64,000 bases of DNA, taken from positions 1 through 64,000 of the forward strand of contig JAPDQM010000009.1 of assembly GCA_034505795.1 (NCBI GenBank), given 5' to 3'. The translations under genes were made by a program, and so were the position numbers. This stretch comes from Thermofontimicrobium_A sp034505795. GTDB taxonomy: Bacteria; Zhuqueibacterota; Zhuqueibacteria; Thermofontimicrobiales; Thermofontimicrobiaceae. Shown one piece after another: positions 26,658 to 34,312 of the stretch (position 1 is the first letter of the stretch; every line of letters begins with the position of its first letter). The notes beneath the pieces are model-generated. The model worked only from the letters and a program-made list of their open reading frames with translations. It was not told the origin of the DNA and did not search any database.

Positions 26658-27893
26658 TCAAAAAGAAAAGCTGCAACCAGCATCAGCAACAAATCCCCGA
26701 TAGTCAAAATAAGGATCGTTGGAGCGATTGGATAGATAATTGACCGAACAATAGATGGTCAGACCTTTTGGCAAATGTCGCAGCGTTGCGCGCTTCATAA
26801 GAGTCATTCCCAATCCCACCTGCCGATCCTGTCGCTGCGTGACATTCATTTCAGCGGTGGCTGCAGAATCTGGGGTAATCGAGTAGAAATAATTCTTATC
26901 CACTTGAAACGCGGCAAGCTTCATAGTAATCGACCAGGGCAGCATCTGCGTTAATATCGCTTCCCATTCGTGGCTTTCAAAGCTGTAGGGATCGTCAAAT
27001 AAATCGTCATTCTGATAATAGAAGTAATCGACTCCCAACAGATAGCGATTATCCTGGGAAAGCGCCAATTGGCGTTGGTATTGCAAGCTAATGCCAGTGG
27101 TTGCAAAAATAGACTGCGCCAGAAGCACGTTCAATCGCAACTGGCTGGCGGTGGCAGCGGAAAGATTGTAAGCTGTTACCGTGGAATCGCGATGGAACAT
27201 CTGCTGGCCTTTGCCATAGCGATAGCCATGACCTCGGCCAGAGTTGGGATTGGTGGTCACTACCATTCGATCCGCAGTAGCAGTCCGAGCAAACTGTTTG
27301 TATCCCCAATTTAGTTGGCCGATGACGGTGGTTCTGGTGGGAAAAAAATGCTTGATGGTCAGAAATGCGGTTTGTTCTGAATATGTCAGTTCCGAGAGAT
27401 CCCAATAAACACGCTGTCGAAATTGATAACCGGCCTGCAGGGGTGATCGTTGCCAGAAATGCAATTCCCAGTGCGACAGGACGCGCCAGGTGTGATGGTC
27501 GTAGATATCGTACAGCGGCTGGTATTTTCTAAGCTGAGCTGCACTCTCGATCTGCCAGGATATCTCTTTGCTCACGGGGACTATGGCAGTCATCCGGAGT
27601 TGATGCGCATGCGACAGGCGCTCGCGATAATAATAGAACAAGTTGAGATTCCCGGCATATTCCGCTTGCAAATCGGCCCATCCCAATCGAAATATATGCT
27701 GAAGATTAATGCTTGTTTGACTGACCCAATCGCTGGTCTGGCTATAATTCCGAAGAACATTCTGATCGTAAGCACTGCTCTGGCTGATCAACACTCGGGT
27801 TTGCGCCTGCGAATATGAGACAAACCCCCACAGGCAAACCAGGCACGCTAATGGCCACCTGAAGAATTGCAGACTACGGATTTTTTCGACCAT
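26658..27893 (-). CDS. Outer-membrane beta-barrel-like protein, exported
   Basis: A protein of 411 residues. I take ATG at 27893 as start because it opens a signal peptide (RWPLACLVCLWGFVSYSQAQ); the first part of the longer frame is the anti-coding shadow of the upstream gene. The mature part is made of alternating aromatic and polar strands, ends in an aromatic residue (CSFSF, as in outer-membrane barrels) and has no cysteine-rich or catalytic motif. Its start overlaps the end of the calcium-repeat gene by 20 nt, so the two are translationally linked, and the kinase gene follows 22 nt later. It may be an outer-membrane partner or substrate of the two-component pair. I do not recognise the family. 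Confidence 0.65.
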   Translation of the reverse strand: MVEKIRSLQFFRWPLACLVCLWGFVSYSQAQTRVLISQSSAYDQNVLRNYSQTSDWVSQTSINLQHIFRLGWADLQAEYAGNLNLFYYYRERLSHAHQLRMTAIVPVSKEISWQIESAAQLRKYQPLYDIYDHHTWRVLSHWELHFWQRSPLQAGYQFRQRVYWDLSELTYSEQTAFLTIKHFFPTRTTVIGQLNWGYKQFARTATADRMVVTTNPNSGRGHGYRYGKGQQMFHRDSTVTAYNLSAATASQLRLNVLLAQSIFATTGISLQYQRQLALSQDNRYLLGVDYFYYQNDDLFDDPYSFESHEWEAILTQMLPWSITMKLAAFQVDKNYFYSITPDSAATAEMNVTQRQDRQVGLGMTLMKRATLRHLPKGLTIYCSVNYLSNRSNDPYFDYRGFVADAGCSFSF

Positions 27894-28578
27894 GGCGATG
27901 CCCTTTATTGGGATTTCCAAATTTCTCGAAGCCTCGACCATCAGAAATACCGTCGCCATCGCGGTCGATGAAGTAATCAAATTTCCCCGCAGACTCATGC
28001 CGCCAGCGATTGCCAAACTTGTCATGCATCCCATCCCCATCCTTATCCTCAAACCGATTGACGGCTGTGCTGTGCTCCTCATCAACGCAGCCGTAGCGAT
28101 AGCCCATCAAATTGTCGGATCGAATATCCAGACCCGTAATATCATTTTTGCCATCGCCATCCACATCCAGCACCACCTCTTTTCGATCCAGGTCCATCGG
28201 TAGCGGTGCATCCGCATCGCTGATGCCGTCGCCGTCCCGATCGATCCATGGTCTTTTGGCATTGCGACTTTTTTTCTGCAACAACTCGACCAGCAAATCG
28301 TTGACGCCATCGCCATCCTGATCGATCCATTGATCGTTCAAGCCATCCTGGTTTTGGTCTCTCCATTCGAATTGATGGGCATACGGCTCTTTGGTTACGT
28401 CATTGATACCATCGCCATTGGCGTCACAGAACAGGTCGTTGATGCCATCGCGATTCAGATCTTGATACCCAATCACCCTGGGCATTGCAGGGCTCATTTT
28501 GGTTTGGCTAACCGCACAAGCGATGTTTATGCACAAGACACAACAAACAATGATAGCGTCCAATGCTATAGTTTTCAT
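27874..28578 (-). CDS. Secreted calcium-binding repeat protein (TSP3/dockerin-like repeats)
   Basis: A protein of 234 residues with a signal peptide (MKTIALDAIIVCCVLCINIA, ending about AVSQ). Nearly the whole mature chain is about eight repeats of DxDxDGxxD type (DLNRDGINDLF, DANGDGIND, DQDGDGVNDL, DRDGDGISDAD, DVDGDGKNDIT, DKDGDGMHD, DRDGDGISDG), i.e. thrombospondin type-3 or EF-hand-like calcium loops. It should bind several calcium ions outside the cytoplasm. GGAGG lies 6 nt before the ATG. Position, first of an apparent unit with a barrel protein, a histidine kinase and a sigma-54 regulator, suggests a link between extracellular calcium or surface state and the two-component system. That link is inference. 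Confidence 0.75.
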   Translation of the reverse strand: MKTIALDAIIVCCVLCINIACAVSQTKMSPAMPRVIGYQDLNRDGINDLFCDANGDGINDVTKEPYAHQFEWRDQNQDGLNDQWIDQDGDGVNDLLVELLQKKSRNAKRPWIDRDGDGISDADAPLPMDLDRKEVVLDVDGDGKNDITGLDIRSDNLMGYRYGCVDEEHSTAVNRFEDKDGDGMHDKFGNRWRHESAGKFDYFIDRDGDGISDGRGFEKFGNPNKGHRHGRKNP

Positions 28579-28946
28579 AAAGCACCTCCATTTTTAGTCC
28601 AATGCAAATTACTCATCCAAAGCATAAATTTTCCTGCATCCCTCCAGGAGATGTAATTAAAGTTGCGCCCGACATCGTTGATGAGTTTTAAATTGCCGCT
28701 GTCAGCGCAATCATTGCTCATAGATTATGAAAATTCAATGTCTGGTCAATTCATATTAAAAATTTCTTCGCTAAAAAGCAAGCTAAAAATCAATATTCTC
28801 AAAATGGCAGATAATAAATGGACAACCGGCCGCTTCCATCATTCCATCTCGGTGCCTGAGCCTGAAGCGACCGGCTGTTTGCCTGCTCTCATCTATTAGC
28901 CAGAATCGTTGCTATCTCTTCCGGCATGATTAACGTCGAATGCTAT
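28579..28946. other. Intergenic region with weak hairpin
   Basis: 368 bases. An imperfect 14-bp inverted repeat (CAACCGGCCGCTTC against its near-complement, 28821-28878) lies downstream of the sorting-tail protein gene on the minus strand and could end its transcript; the tail is not a clean T run. A small open frame at 28663-28899 is not supported. Confidence 0.35.
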
Positions 28947-30416
28947 TTATTTCATTAATAGCATGCGTCGCACCTGGGTCATATCACCTACCTGCAATCT
29001 GTAAAGATAGTACCCGGTTGGCAAGAGCTGGCCTTGCTGATCCCGTCCATCCCAAACCACGCGATAGGTTCCGGCGGGTTGGAATTGGTTGGTCAATACG
29101 CGAACTTCCGTCCCTAACAGGTTTAAAATGCTCAACCGAACCTGCACCGCATGCTGCAATTGATAACTTATCGTAGTTGTCGGATTAAATGGATTGGGAT
29201 AGTTCTGCTGGAGATCAAAACTTGCTGGTTGCTCAGACCGAATCTCGCTGCTGCTCGTGCTGCTTTCAGCCACAAAGACTGCATAATATGACTGAATGGA
29301 CTCGGTTTCAAACACCACGACCTGATGGGTCAAGTCGTAACTGGCATCATTTATCGGCAGCCAGGTCATCAGATTTTCATCCCAGTACCTCAATTGCACC
29401 ATTGCTCCTCTGCGATAATGCTGCCACCAGCCACCGGAATCACCCTCGGCATAGCGAAATTGCAGCCGTAGCCGTTTGATGAACCGCACCGGAACGCCTT
29501 TACCATTCACCGGATTGCCGGCTGGATTGCTGAAGTGAAAATGCCAGCCGACAATTGCCGAATCCGGTGAGTTGGGCAAGCTATCCCGCCAGACTTTCAT
29601 AAATTCACAATAAATCGAGTCTGGGAATTGTGGTCCATGTCCACTGCCTTGCCAGGCACCTGGCGGTATTTCGACCCAACTGCTCGAATCCACCGGGCAA
29701 TGGATGCGTCGCGCTTGTCGGTGATGCTTGCTAATCCAGCCACCAGACCATGGCGCTGGCCCCTGCAATTCGCGCCACACCAGGCCATCGATAGTGAGCA
29801 CTTCCAGACACGGCAGACTTGGTGTACCTTTTTCGACTCCTTCGATCGTCACGGTAATGCCAGCCGCAGGTCGAGTGGCACCGCTGGCTGGCTCATACCA
29901 CGGCGGTCCAAAACACAATTGATAGTTAGGCAACTGATCGCCATCAGAATCTAAGTAGTAGTGAGCATAAAAATATGTCGTGTCGATCAGAACCGTGCCG
30001 GTCACAGTAATGACCTGGGCGCTATCACACCATTCGGCATGCCGCCACCAATTTTCCACCGCCGGCCGCCAGAGCAGGCCATTGATTTCAAATACAATGA
30101 CCACTGGTACAACAGGTTTCAGGTTGATCGCTCCCACTACGGTCACCTGGTCACCGGCTTCGGGTCGTTCCGCACCACTGGCGGGTTCGTACCAATCCGG
30201 CCCAAAAGCTAAGTTATAATCAGGCGCTCCATCACCATTGACATCCAGAAAATAAATATTTTGATGGGTGGTATCGATGATAACCGTTCCGGTGAGGGTA
30301 ACTGCCTGCAACGAATCAGGCCAGGCATTCTTTTGCGGCCTTGGCTGTGCCAATAGCGCACTTCCTATTCCCAAAATAAATAGAATAGGGACAAACCATC
30401 GAGACATTGACTTCAT
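28947..30416 (-). CDS. Secreted protein with duplicated domain and type IX sorting tail
   Basis: A protein of 489 residues from the ATG at 30416, preceded by AAGGAG 8 nt upstream. Signal peptide residues 1-23 (PILFILGIGSALLAQ). Residues 38-116 and 136-214 are two copies of one domain with a period of about 97 residues: each has xxTxTGTVxIDTT, an aspartate loop (DVNGDGAPDYNL; DSDGDQLPNYQL) and WYEPASGAxRPxAG, then a beta strand ending INGLLWR or IDGLVWR. A mixed beta region follows, and the last 80 residues are the sorting module (LQQNYPNPFNPTTTI, then GYYLYRLQVGD). The aspartate loops may bind calcium. Function unknown; likely cell-surface or secreted by type IX secretion. A candidate sigma-54 promoter lies upstream. 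Confidence 0.8.
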   Translation of the reverse strand: MKSMSRWFVPILFILGIGSALLAQPRPQKNAWPDSLQAVTLTGTVIIDTTHQNIYFLDVNGDGAPDYNLAFGPDWYEPASGAERPEAGDQVTVVGAINLKPVVPVVIVFEINGLLWRPAVENWWRHAEWCDSAQVITVTGTVLIDTTYFYAHYYLDSDGDQLPNYQLCFGPPWYEPASGATRPAAGITVTIEGVEKGTPSLPCLEVLTIDGLVWRELQGPAPWSGGWISKHHRQARRIHCPVDSSSWVEIPPGAWQGSGHGPQFPDSIYCEFMKVWRDSLPNSPDSAIVGWHFHFSNPAGNPVNGKGVPVRFIKRLRLQFRYAEGDSGGWWQHYRRGAMVQLRYWDENLMTWLPINDASYDLTHQVVVFETESIQSYYAVFVAESSTSSSEIRSEQPASFDLQQNYPNPFNPTTTISYQLQHAVQVRLSILNLLGTEVRVLTNQFQPAGTYRVVWDGRDQQGQLLPTGYYLYRLQVGDMTQVRRMLLMK

Positions 30417-30508
30417 GTGACACTCCTTAAATTAGGTTCATAAATGATTTAATCGTTCCGATCGGAGACTTAATGGGTCGATTGTGATTATCGCCTGCAA
30501 TGTGTCTT

Positions 30509-30525
30509 TTCAAAGTACGTGCCAA
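30509..30525 (-). promoter_or_regulatory. Candidate sigma-54 (-24/-12) promoter
   Basis: On the minus strand TTGGCACG, four bases, TTGAA. The consensus is TTGGCACGN4TTGCA, so there is one mismatch, at the -12 C. The spacing is right. The start of transcription would lie about 80 nt before the gene at 30416. The mismatch hits an important base, so it may be inactive or weak. Confidence 0.4.
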
Positions 30526-30834
30526 TTGAATCAAGTTCGGGCATCTCACAACAATTCAACTACTTGGATCAAAGATTAAAAATCAAAAATAGCTGCGATC
30601 TCGACTATTTGGTCGTTTCTTTTCGACCGAATGGTCGTCAATAAACACGAATCGCCGAGCACATCTTCCAAAGGGTCGTTGTTGCGACAACAGCAATAGC
30701 AGCATATCAGTCGGGGAAAAAATCGCTTGCAAGGCGTTGGGAGTGGAGGAAGTAATTTGCCTCTGATTCTCTACAACCAGTCGGGTGGGGGTACTGCCGC
30801 GAAGACAGAAATAGGAAATTTGCCATAAAAAAAA

Positions 30835-30873
30835 CACAGCATGGTTCTCAGCTTTGGGCGGAACCATGCTGTG
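30835..30873 (-). terminator. hppA terminator
   Basis: A perfect 13-bp stem (CACAGCATGGTTC and complement), 13-base loop, followed on the minus strand by eight T residues, 67 nt after the pyrophosphatase stop. Confidence 0.9.
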
Positions 30874-30939
30874 GATATTGATTCTCAGAAACACGTATAT
30901 GCAACAACCTCAATATTCAATATATGAAGCCGGTGCAGT

Positions 30940-33078
30940 TTAAATAAACAGCGGCGCGGCAACCAGGGTAATCGTGCTCAGCAATTTGATCACCACGTGC
31001 AACGAGGGGCCGGCCGTATCCTTGAATGGGTCACCAACCGTGTCGCCGACCACCGTCGCTTTATGCGTATCGGATCCTTTGCCGCCAAACATACCCGCTT
31101 CGATATATTTTTTAGCATTATCCCAGGCGCCACCACCATTATTCAATAGCGTGGCCAGCAGAATGCCAACGATGGTTCCCACCATCAACAGCGCGGCTAC
31201 CGCTTCAGCCCCGATCTGTAAATAACGAAAAATAATCCCCACCGCTAACGGCAGGCCAACCGTCAACAATCCTGGCAGCACCATTTGCTTGAGCGCGCCG
31301 CTCGTCACAATGTCGACACAGGTGCCATAATCGGGTTTTTCGGTGCCACTCAGGATGCCTGGCTTTTCACGAAATTGGCGCCGCACCTCATTAATCACAT
31401 AATAAGCAGCTTTGCCAACTGCCCGGATGGCGAGACCCGAAAAGAGGAAAATGAGCATTGCCCCCAGCAAGCCGCCAATAAACACCGCTGGTTTGGAAAT
31501 ATCGACCGCCAATAGATTCACGCCGTAGTTGCGGACCTCGTCTAAATAAGCCGAGAACAGCAAAAAGGCTGCCAGGGCAGCGCTGCCAATGGCATAGCCC
31601 TTGGTCAACGCTTTCGTGGTATTGCCCACGGCATCCAGTCGATCGGTCTTCCGGCGAATTTCTTCGGGTTGCTGGCTCATCTCAATGATCCCCCCGGCAT
31701 TATCGGCAATTGGACCAAACGTATCCATGGCCAGAATATAAGCACAGGTGCCCAACATTCCCATGGTTGCCACAGCCGTACCAAACAGCCCGGCGCCGCT
31801 ATGACTGCCAGCCACTTCCAGGCCTGTGGCCTGGCCCAGAAAGAAAGAACCTAAAATAGCGATAGAAATAGCGATAATCGGTAGCGCGGTACATTCCAAT
31901 GCCACTGAAAAGCCCGTAATGATATTGGTTGCCGGTCCGGTTTGCGAGGCTACGGCGATGGATTTTACCGGTCGAAATTTATACTCGGTATAATATTGGG
32001 TAATATGCACAAACGCGATACTTGTTAACACCCCAATAACGCCACACAAAAAGAAATTGATCCAGGCATGGGGGATTTCGGGCGTGCGCAATAGCCAGAA
32101 TGAGCCAATACCAAAACCAACTGTAGCCAGAATGCTTGCAAAATAGTAACCGCGATTCAGGGCGCGCATGGGATCACCATCTTCTTTGGTCTTGACAACC
32201 ATAACGCCAATAATGGAAGCAATCAATCCAAACGCACGCACCATCAAGGGGAAGATAATGCCTTTCAACCCAAAATAAGGAAATAGTGCCACGCCAAGGA
32301 TCATAGCGCCGATGTTTTCAGCGGCTGTCGACTCGAACAGGTCGGCGCCTCGACCGGCGCAATCGCCTACATTATCGCCGACCAGATCGGCGATGACCGC
32401 CGGATTCCGGGGATCATCCTCTGGGATGCCGGCCTCGACTTTCCCCACCAGGTCGGCACCAACGTCGGCCGCTTTGGTATAAATTCCGCCGCCCAACTGG
32501 GCAAACAGCGCCACAAAGCTGGCGCCAAAACCATAGCCAACAATCATGTAGGGTATTTTCTGTGGATTGATACCCAGGGCAGCGACAATGGCAAATAGGC
32601 CGCCCACTCCCAGCAGGCTCATCGCGACCACAAATAGACCTGACACTGCGCCACCACGCAAAGCGGTTTGCAGCGCACGATTCAAACTGGATCGGACCGC
32701 AGATGCCGTTCGAATGTTAGCTCGAATGGAAACGAACATTCCGACGTAACCTGCAATTCCCGAGCACAGCGCACCTAACACAAATGAGACAGTAATGTAC
32801 AGCGCCAGTTCAACGGCTCGTGGCACCGGATCGTAAGGGGTGTGGGGTCGCACAAATCCATAAAGAATGAAGATAATCGCTGCCAATGGCAAACTGAGCG
32901 AGGCGATGGTCTTATACTGTCGTGATAAAAATGCCTCAGCGCCTTCCCGAATGGCATCGGCAATGAATCGCATTTCCGGGGAACCGGTATCCTGACGGAT
33001 TACCATTCTCGCCAGATACAGAGCAAACATCAATGCAAAAATACTAATCCCCAAAATCAGTGTGAGTTCGATCAGCAC
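30940..33078 (-). CDS. hppA: Membrane-bound pyrophosphatase, K+-independent type
   Basis: A protein of 712 residues with about 16 membrane segments. The catalytic loops are all present: GGGIYTKAADVGADLVGKVE, PRNPAVIADLVGDNVGDCAG and DTHKATVVGDTVGDPFKDTA. It pumps protons (or sodium) across the inner membrane at the cost of pyrophosphate. The helix motif reads GNTTKALTKG; lysine at this site marks the K+-independent subfamily, whereas the K+-dependent ones have alanine. So a H+-translocating enzyme is predicted. Start GTG at 33078 has AAAGGAG 10 nt upstream. It has its own sigma-70 promoter and a strong terminator, hence a single-gene transcript. It conserves energy from biosynthetic pyrophosphate and is common in anaerobes. 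Confidence 0.95.
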   Translation of the reverse strand: MLIELTLILGISIFALMFALYLARMVIRQDTGSPEMRFIADAIREGAEAFLSRQYKTIASLSLPLAAIIFILYGFVRPHTPYDPVPRAVELALYITVSFVLGALCSGIAGYVGMFVSIRANIRTASAVRSSLNRALQTALRGGAVSGLFVVAMSLLGVGGLFAIVAALGINPQKIPYMIVGYGFGASFVALFAQLGGGIYTKAADVGADLVGKVEAGIPEDDPRNPAVIADLVGDNVGDCAGRGADLFESTAAENIGAMILGVALFPYFGLKGIIFPLMVRAFGLIASIIGVMVVKTKEDGDPMRALNRGYYFASILATVGFGIGSFWLLRTPEIPHAWINFFLCGVIGVLTSIAFVHITQYYTEYKFRPVKSIAVASQTGPATNIITGFSVALECTALPIIAISIAILGSFFLGQATGLEVAGSHSGAGLFGTAVATMGMLGTCAYILAMDTFGPIADNAGGIIEMSQQPEEIRRKTDRLDAVGNTTKALTKGYAIGSAALAAFLLFSAYLDEVRNYGVNLLAVDISKPAVFIGGLLGAMLIFLFSGLAIRAVGKAAYYVINEVRRQFREKPGILSGTEKPDYGTCVDIVTSGALKQMVLPGLLTVGLPLAVGIIFRYLQIGAEAVAALLMVGTIVGILLATLLNNGGGAWDNAKKYIEAGMFGGKGSDTHKATVVGDTVGDPFKDTAGPSLHVVIKLLSTITLVAAPLFI

Positions 33079-33699
33079 GGCTTCGGCTCCTTTCCTTACT
33101 TAAAATTCCAGTCCTTAAAAATTTACCCATTTTAGAAAGCTTGATAATACTAAAAAAATTCGAATATGTCAAATGAAATTTGGAGAACTTTTATAGCCGA
33201 AGCCGGTTGTTGACAATCTAATCACCAATCAACTATTGGGTATGCTTCCTTGCACTGCTGTGAGCCTGAAATGGCAACGATTATTAGCCTTTCGGATTTA
33301 GACCATTCATTGTGGTCTGACAGAGCCCAAAACCCAATTTTGGCACAAAACATTGGGCGTTTCAATTTCATGGTCGTCTGCAAAGCATCAAGTACTTCGT
33401 GGCTTAATGGCTTTTCTTGAAGATATAGTACCTGGATGAAATGCTCCAACTGCGTACCGCATAGGCCGGGTATTTTATCGCATGATTCTGCAAATCTTTT
33501 TTAGCACCCATCGAAGACCGAAGACGGTGGATCCAAAAACCGAACGAATTGATGAGAAAAACTAGCTCTGCCTTTGCTTTATGAAGGCATCAGAAGCATC
33601 AGGATGAATAACATTAAGTGACATGGTTCATTGAACGGGTCAAATCACAGTGAGATTTTAACGGGATGATCTGTCAATCCTATTGGGGGCATCAAACAA
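33079..33699. other. Intergenic region upstream of hppA
   Basis: 621 bases. The hppA promoter lies at 33144-33172. The rest, between it and the TraO-like stop at 33700, shows no terminator hairpin, repeat or credible gene; an open frame at 33222-33449 has no ribosome site or known motif. Confidence 0.5.
33144..33172 (-). promoter_or_regulatory. hppA promoter
   Basis: On the minus strand TTGACA (33172-33167), a 17-base spacer, TATTAT (33149-33144): a near-consensus sigma-70 promoter about 65 nt before the start codon. Confidence 0.75.
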
Positions 33700-34251
33700 T
33701 CAAAAAAAGAACATAGTAATTCCCAACGTTGGTGTATGCAAAAAATCATAAATCTTGCTCCAGGGCAAATAGAGCAACTGGTAATCGAGCGTCAAAGCCA
33801 GGGCATTTTGTTTGATATAATACTCGGCCTGACCACCTGCCGCGAGATTGAAGCGCCATTCATCCACTTTGATGCGGAGACGATCCTTCGCGGTCAGATA
33901 ATAGCCCCCGCCACCCAAAGCGACATTGAAAAAGAAATCGTTGTGATGAATGACGGTATATTGAAGTTGAACATTGGGATTGAAGATATTGGCCTGTATA
34001 CGATTGCGTCCTTGATTATAGGCATCGTAGATAAAGGTTCCCGATAATTTTAATTGGCGATTGTGTTTCATTTGATACAAATAGGTTACGCTTGCGGTGC
34101 GCCCAACTGAAAAAGCCAGCCCGTGCGTGTGTATGGTATGGTAATAATAATGCTCCTGCGCTGGACTCCTCTCGGGAAGGGTCAAGACGGCGCTCAAAAA
34201 TAGGGATATGAAAAATAAAGCAAATTTTTTATACCAATTCCGTCTCATCAT
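33700..34251 (-). CDS. TraO-like outer-membrane barrel of the type IV secretion cluster
   Basis: A protein of 183 residues: signal peptide (KKFALFFISLFLSAVL), then short amphipathic strands with conserved-looking GLAFSVGRTASVTYLYQMK, FNVALGGGGYYLTAKDR and a terminal LGITMFFF ending in phenylalanine, as outer-membrane barrels do. Size and position, last gene of the cluster, match TraO of Bacteroidota conjugative elements, a small barrel of unknown exact role. The identification rests on context and general pattern, so it is moderately sure. No strong ribosome site is present at the ATG; the gene follows the PKD lipoprotein by 61 nt. Confidence 0.6.
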   Translation of the reverse strand: MMRRNWYKKFALFFISLFLSAVLTLPERSPAQEHYYYHTIHTHGLAFSVGRTASVTYLYQMKHNRQLKLSGTFIYDAYNQGRNRIQANIFNPNVQLQYTVIHHNDFFFNVALGGGGYYLTAKDRLRIKVDEWRFNLAAGGQAEYYIKQNALALTLDYQLLYLPWSKIYDFLHTPTLGITMFFF

Positions 34252-34312
34252 TTTGAAAAATCAATCTCCAATCAAATTGTTATCTCGCTGGCAACCGCTT
34301 CGACAACGCTGG

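Larger units (their letters stand above)
30417..30939. other. Intergenic region with terminator and candidate promoter
   Basis: 523 bases holding the hppA terminator (30835-30873) and a candidate sigma-54 promoter (30509-30525). A short frame at 30583-30894 runs through the terminator and is not coding. Confidence 0.6.

Noticed and set aside
28618..28650. Possible sigma-54 promoter before the calcium-repeat gene (TTGG ... TTGCAT on the minus strand)
   Set aside because: The GG-to-GC distance is 11 nt instead of 10 and the -24 half lacks GCAC.
30583..30894. Minus-strand frame of 103 codons downstream of hppA
   Set aside because: It covers the hppA terminator hairpin and has no ribosome site.
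33222..33449. Minus-strand frame of 75 codons
   Set aside because: No ribosome site or known motif; lies upstream of the hppA promoter in an otherwise empty region.
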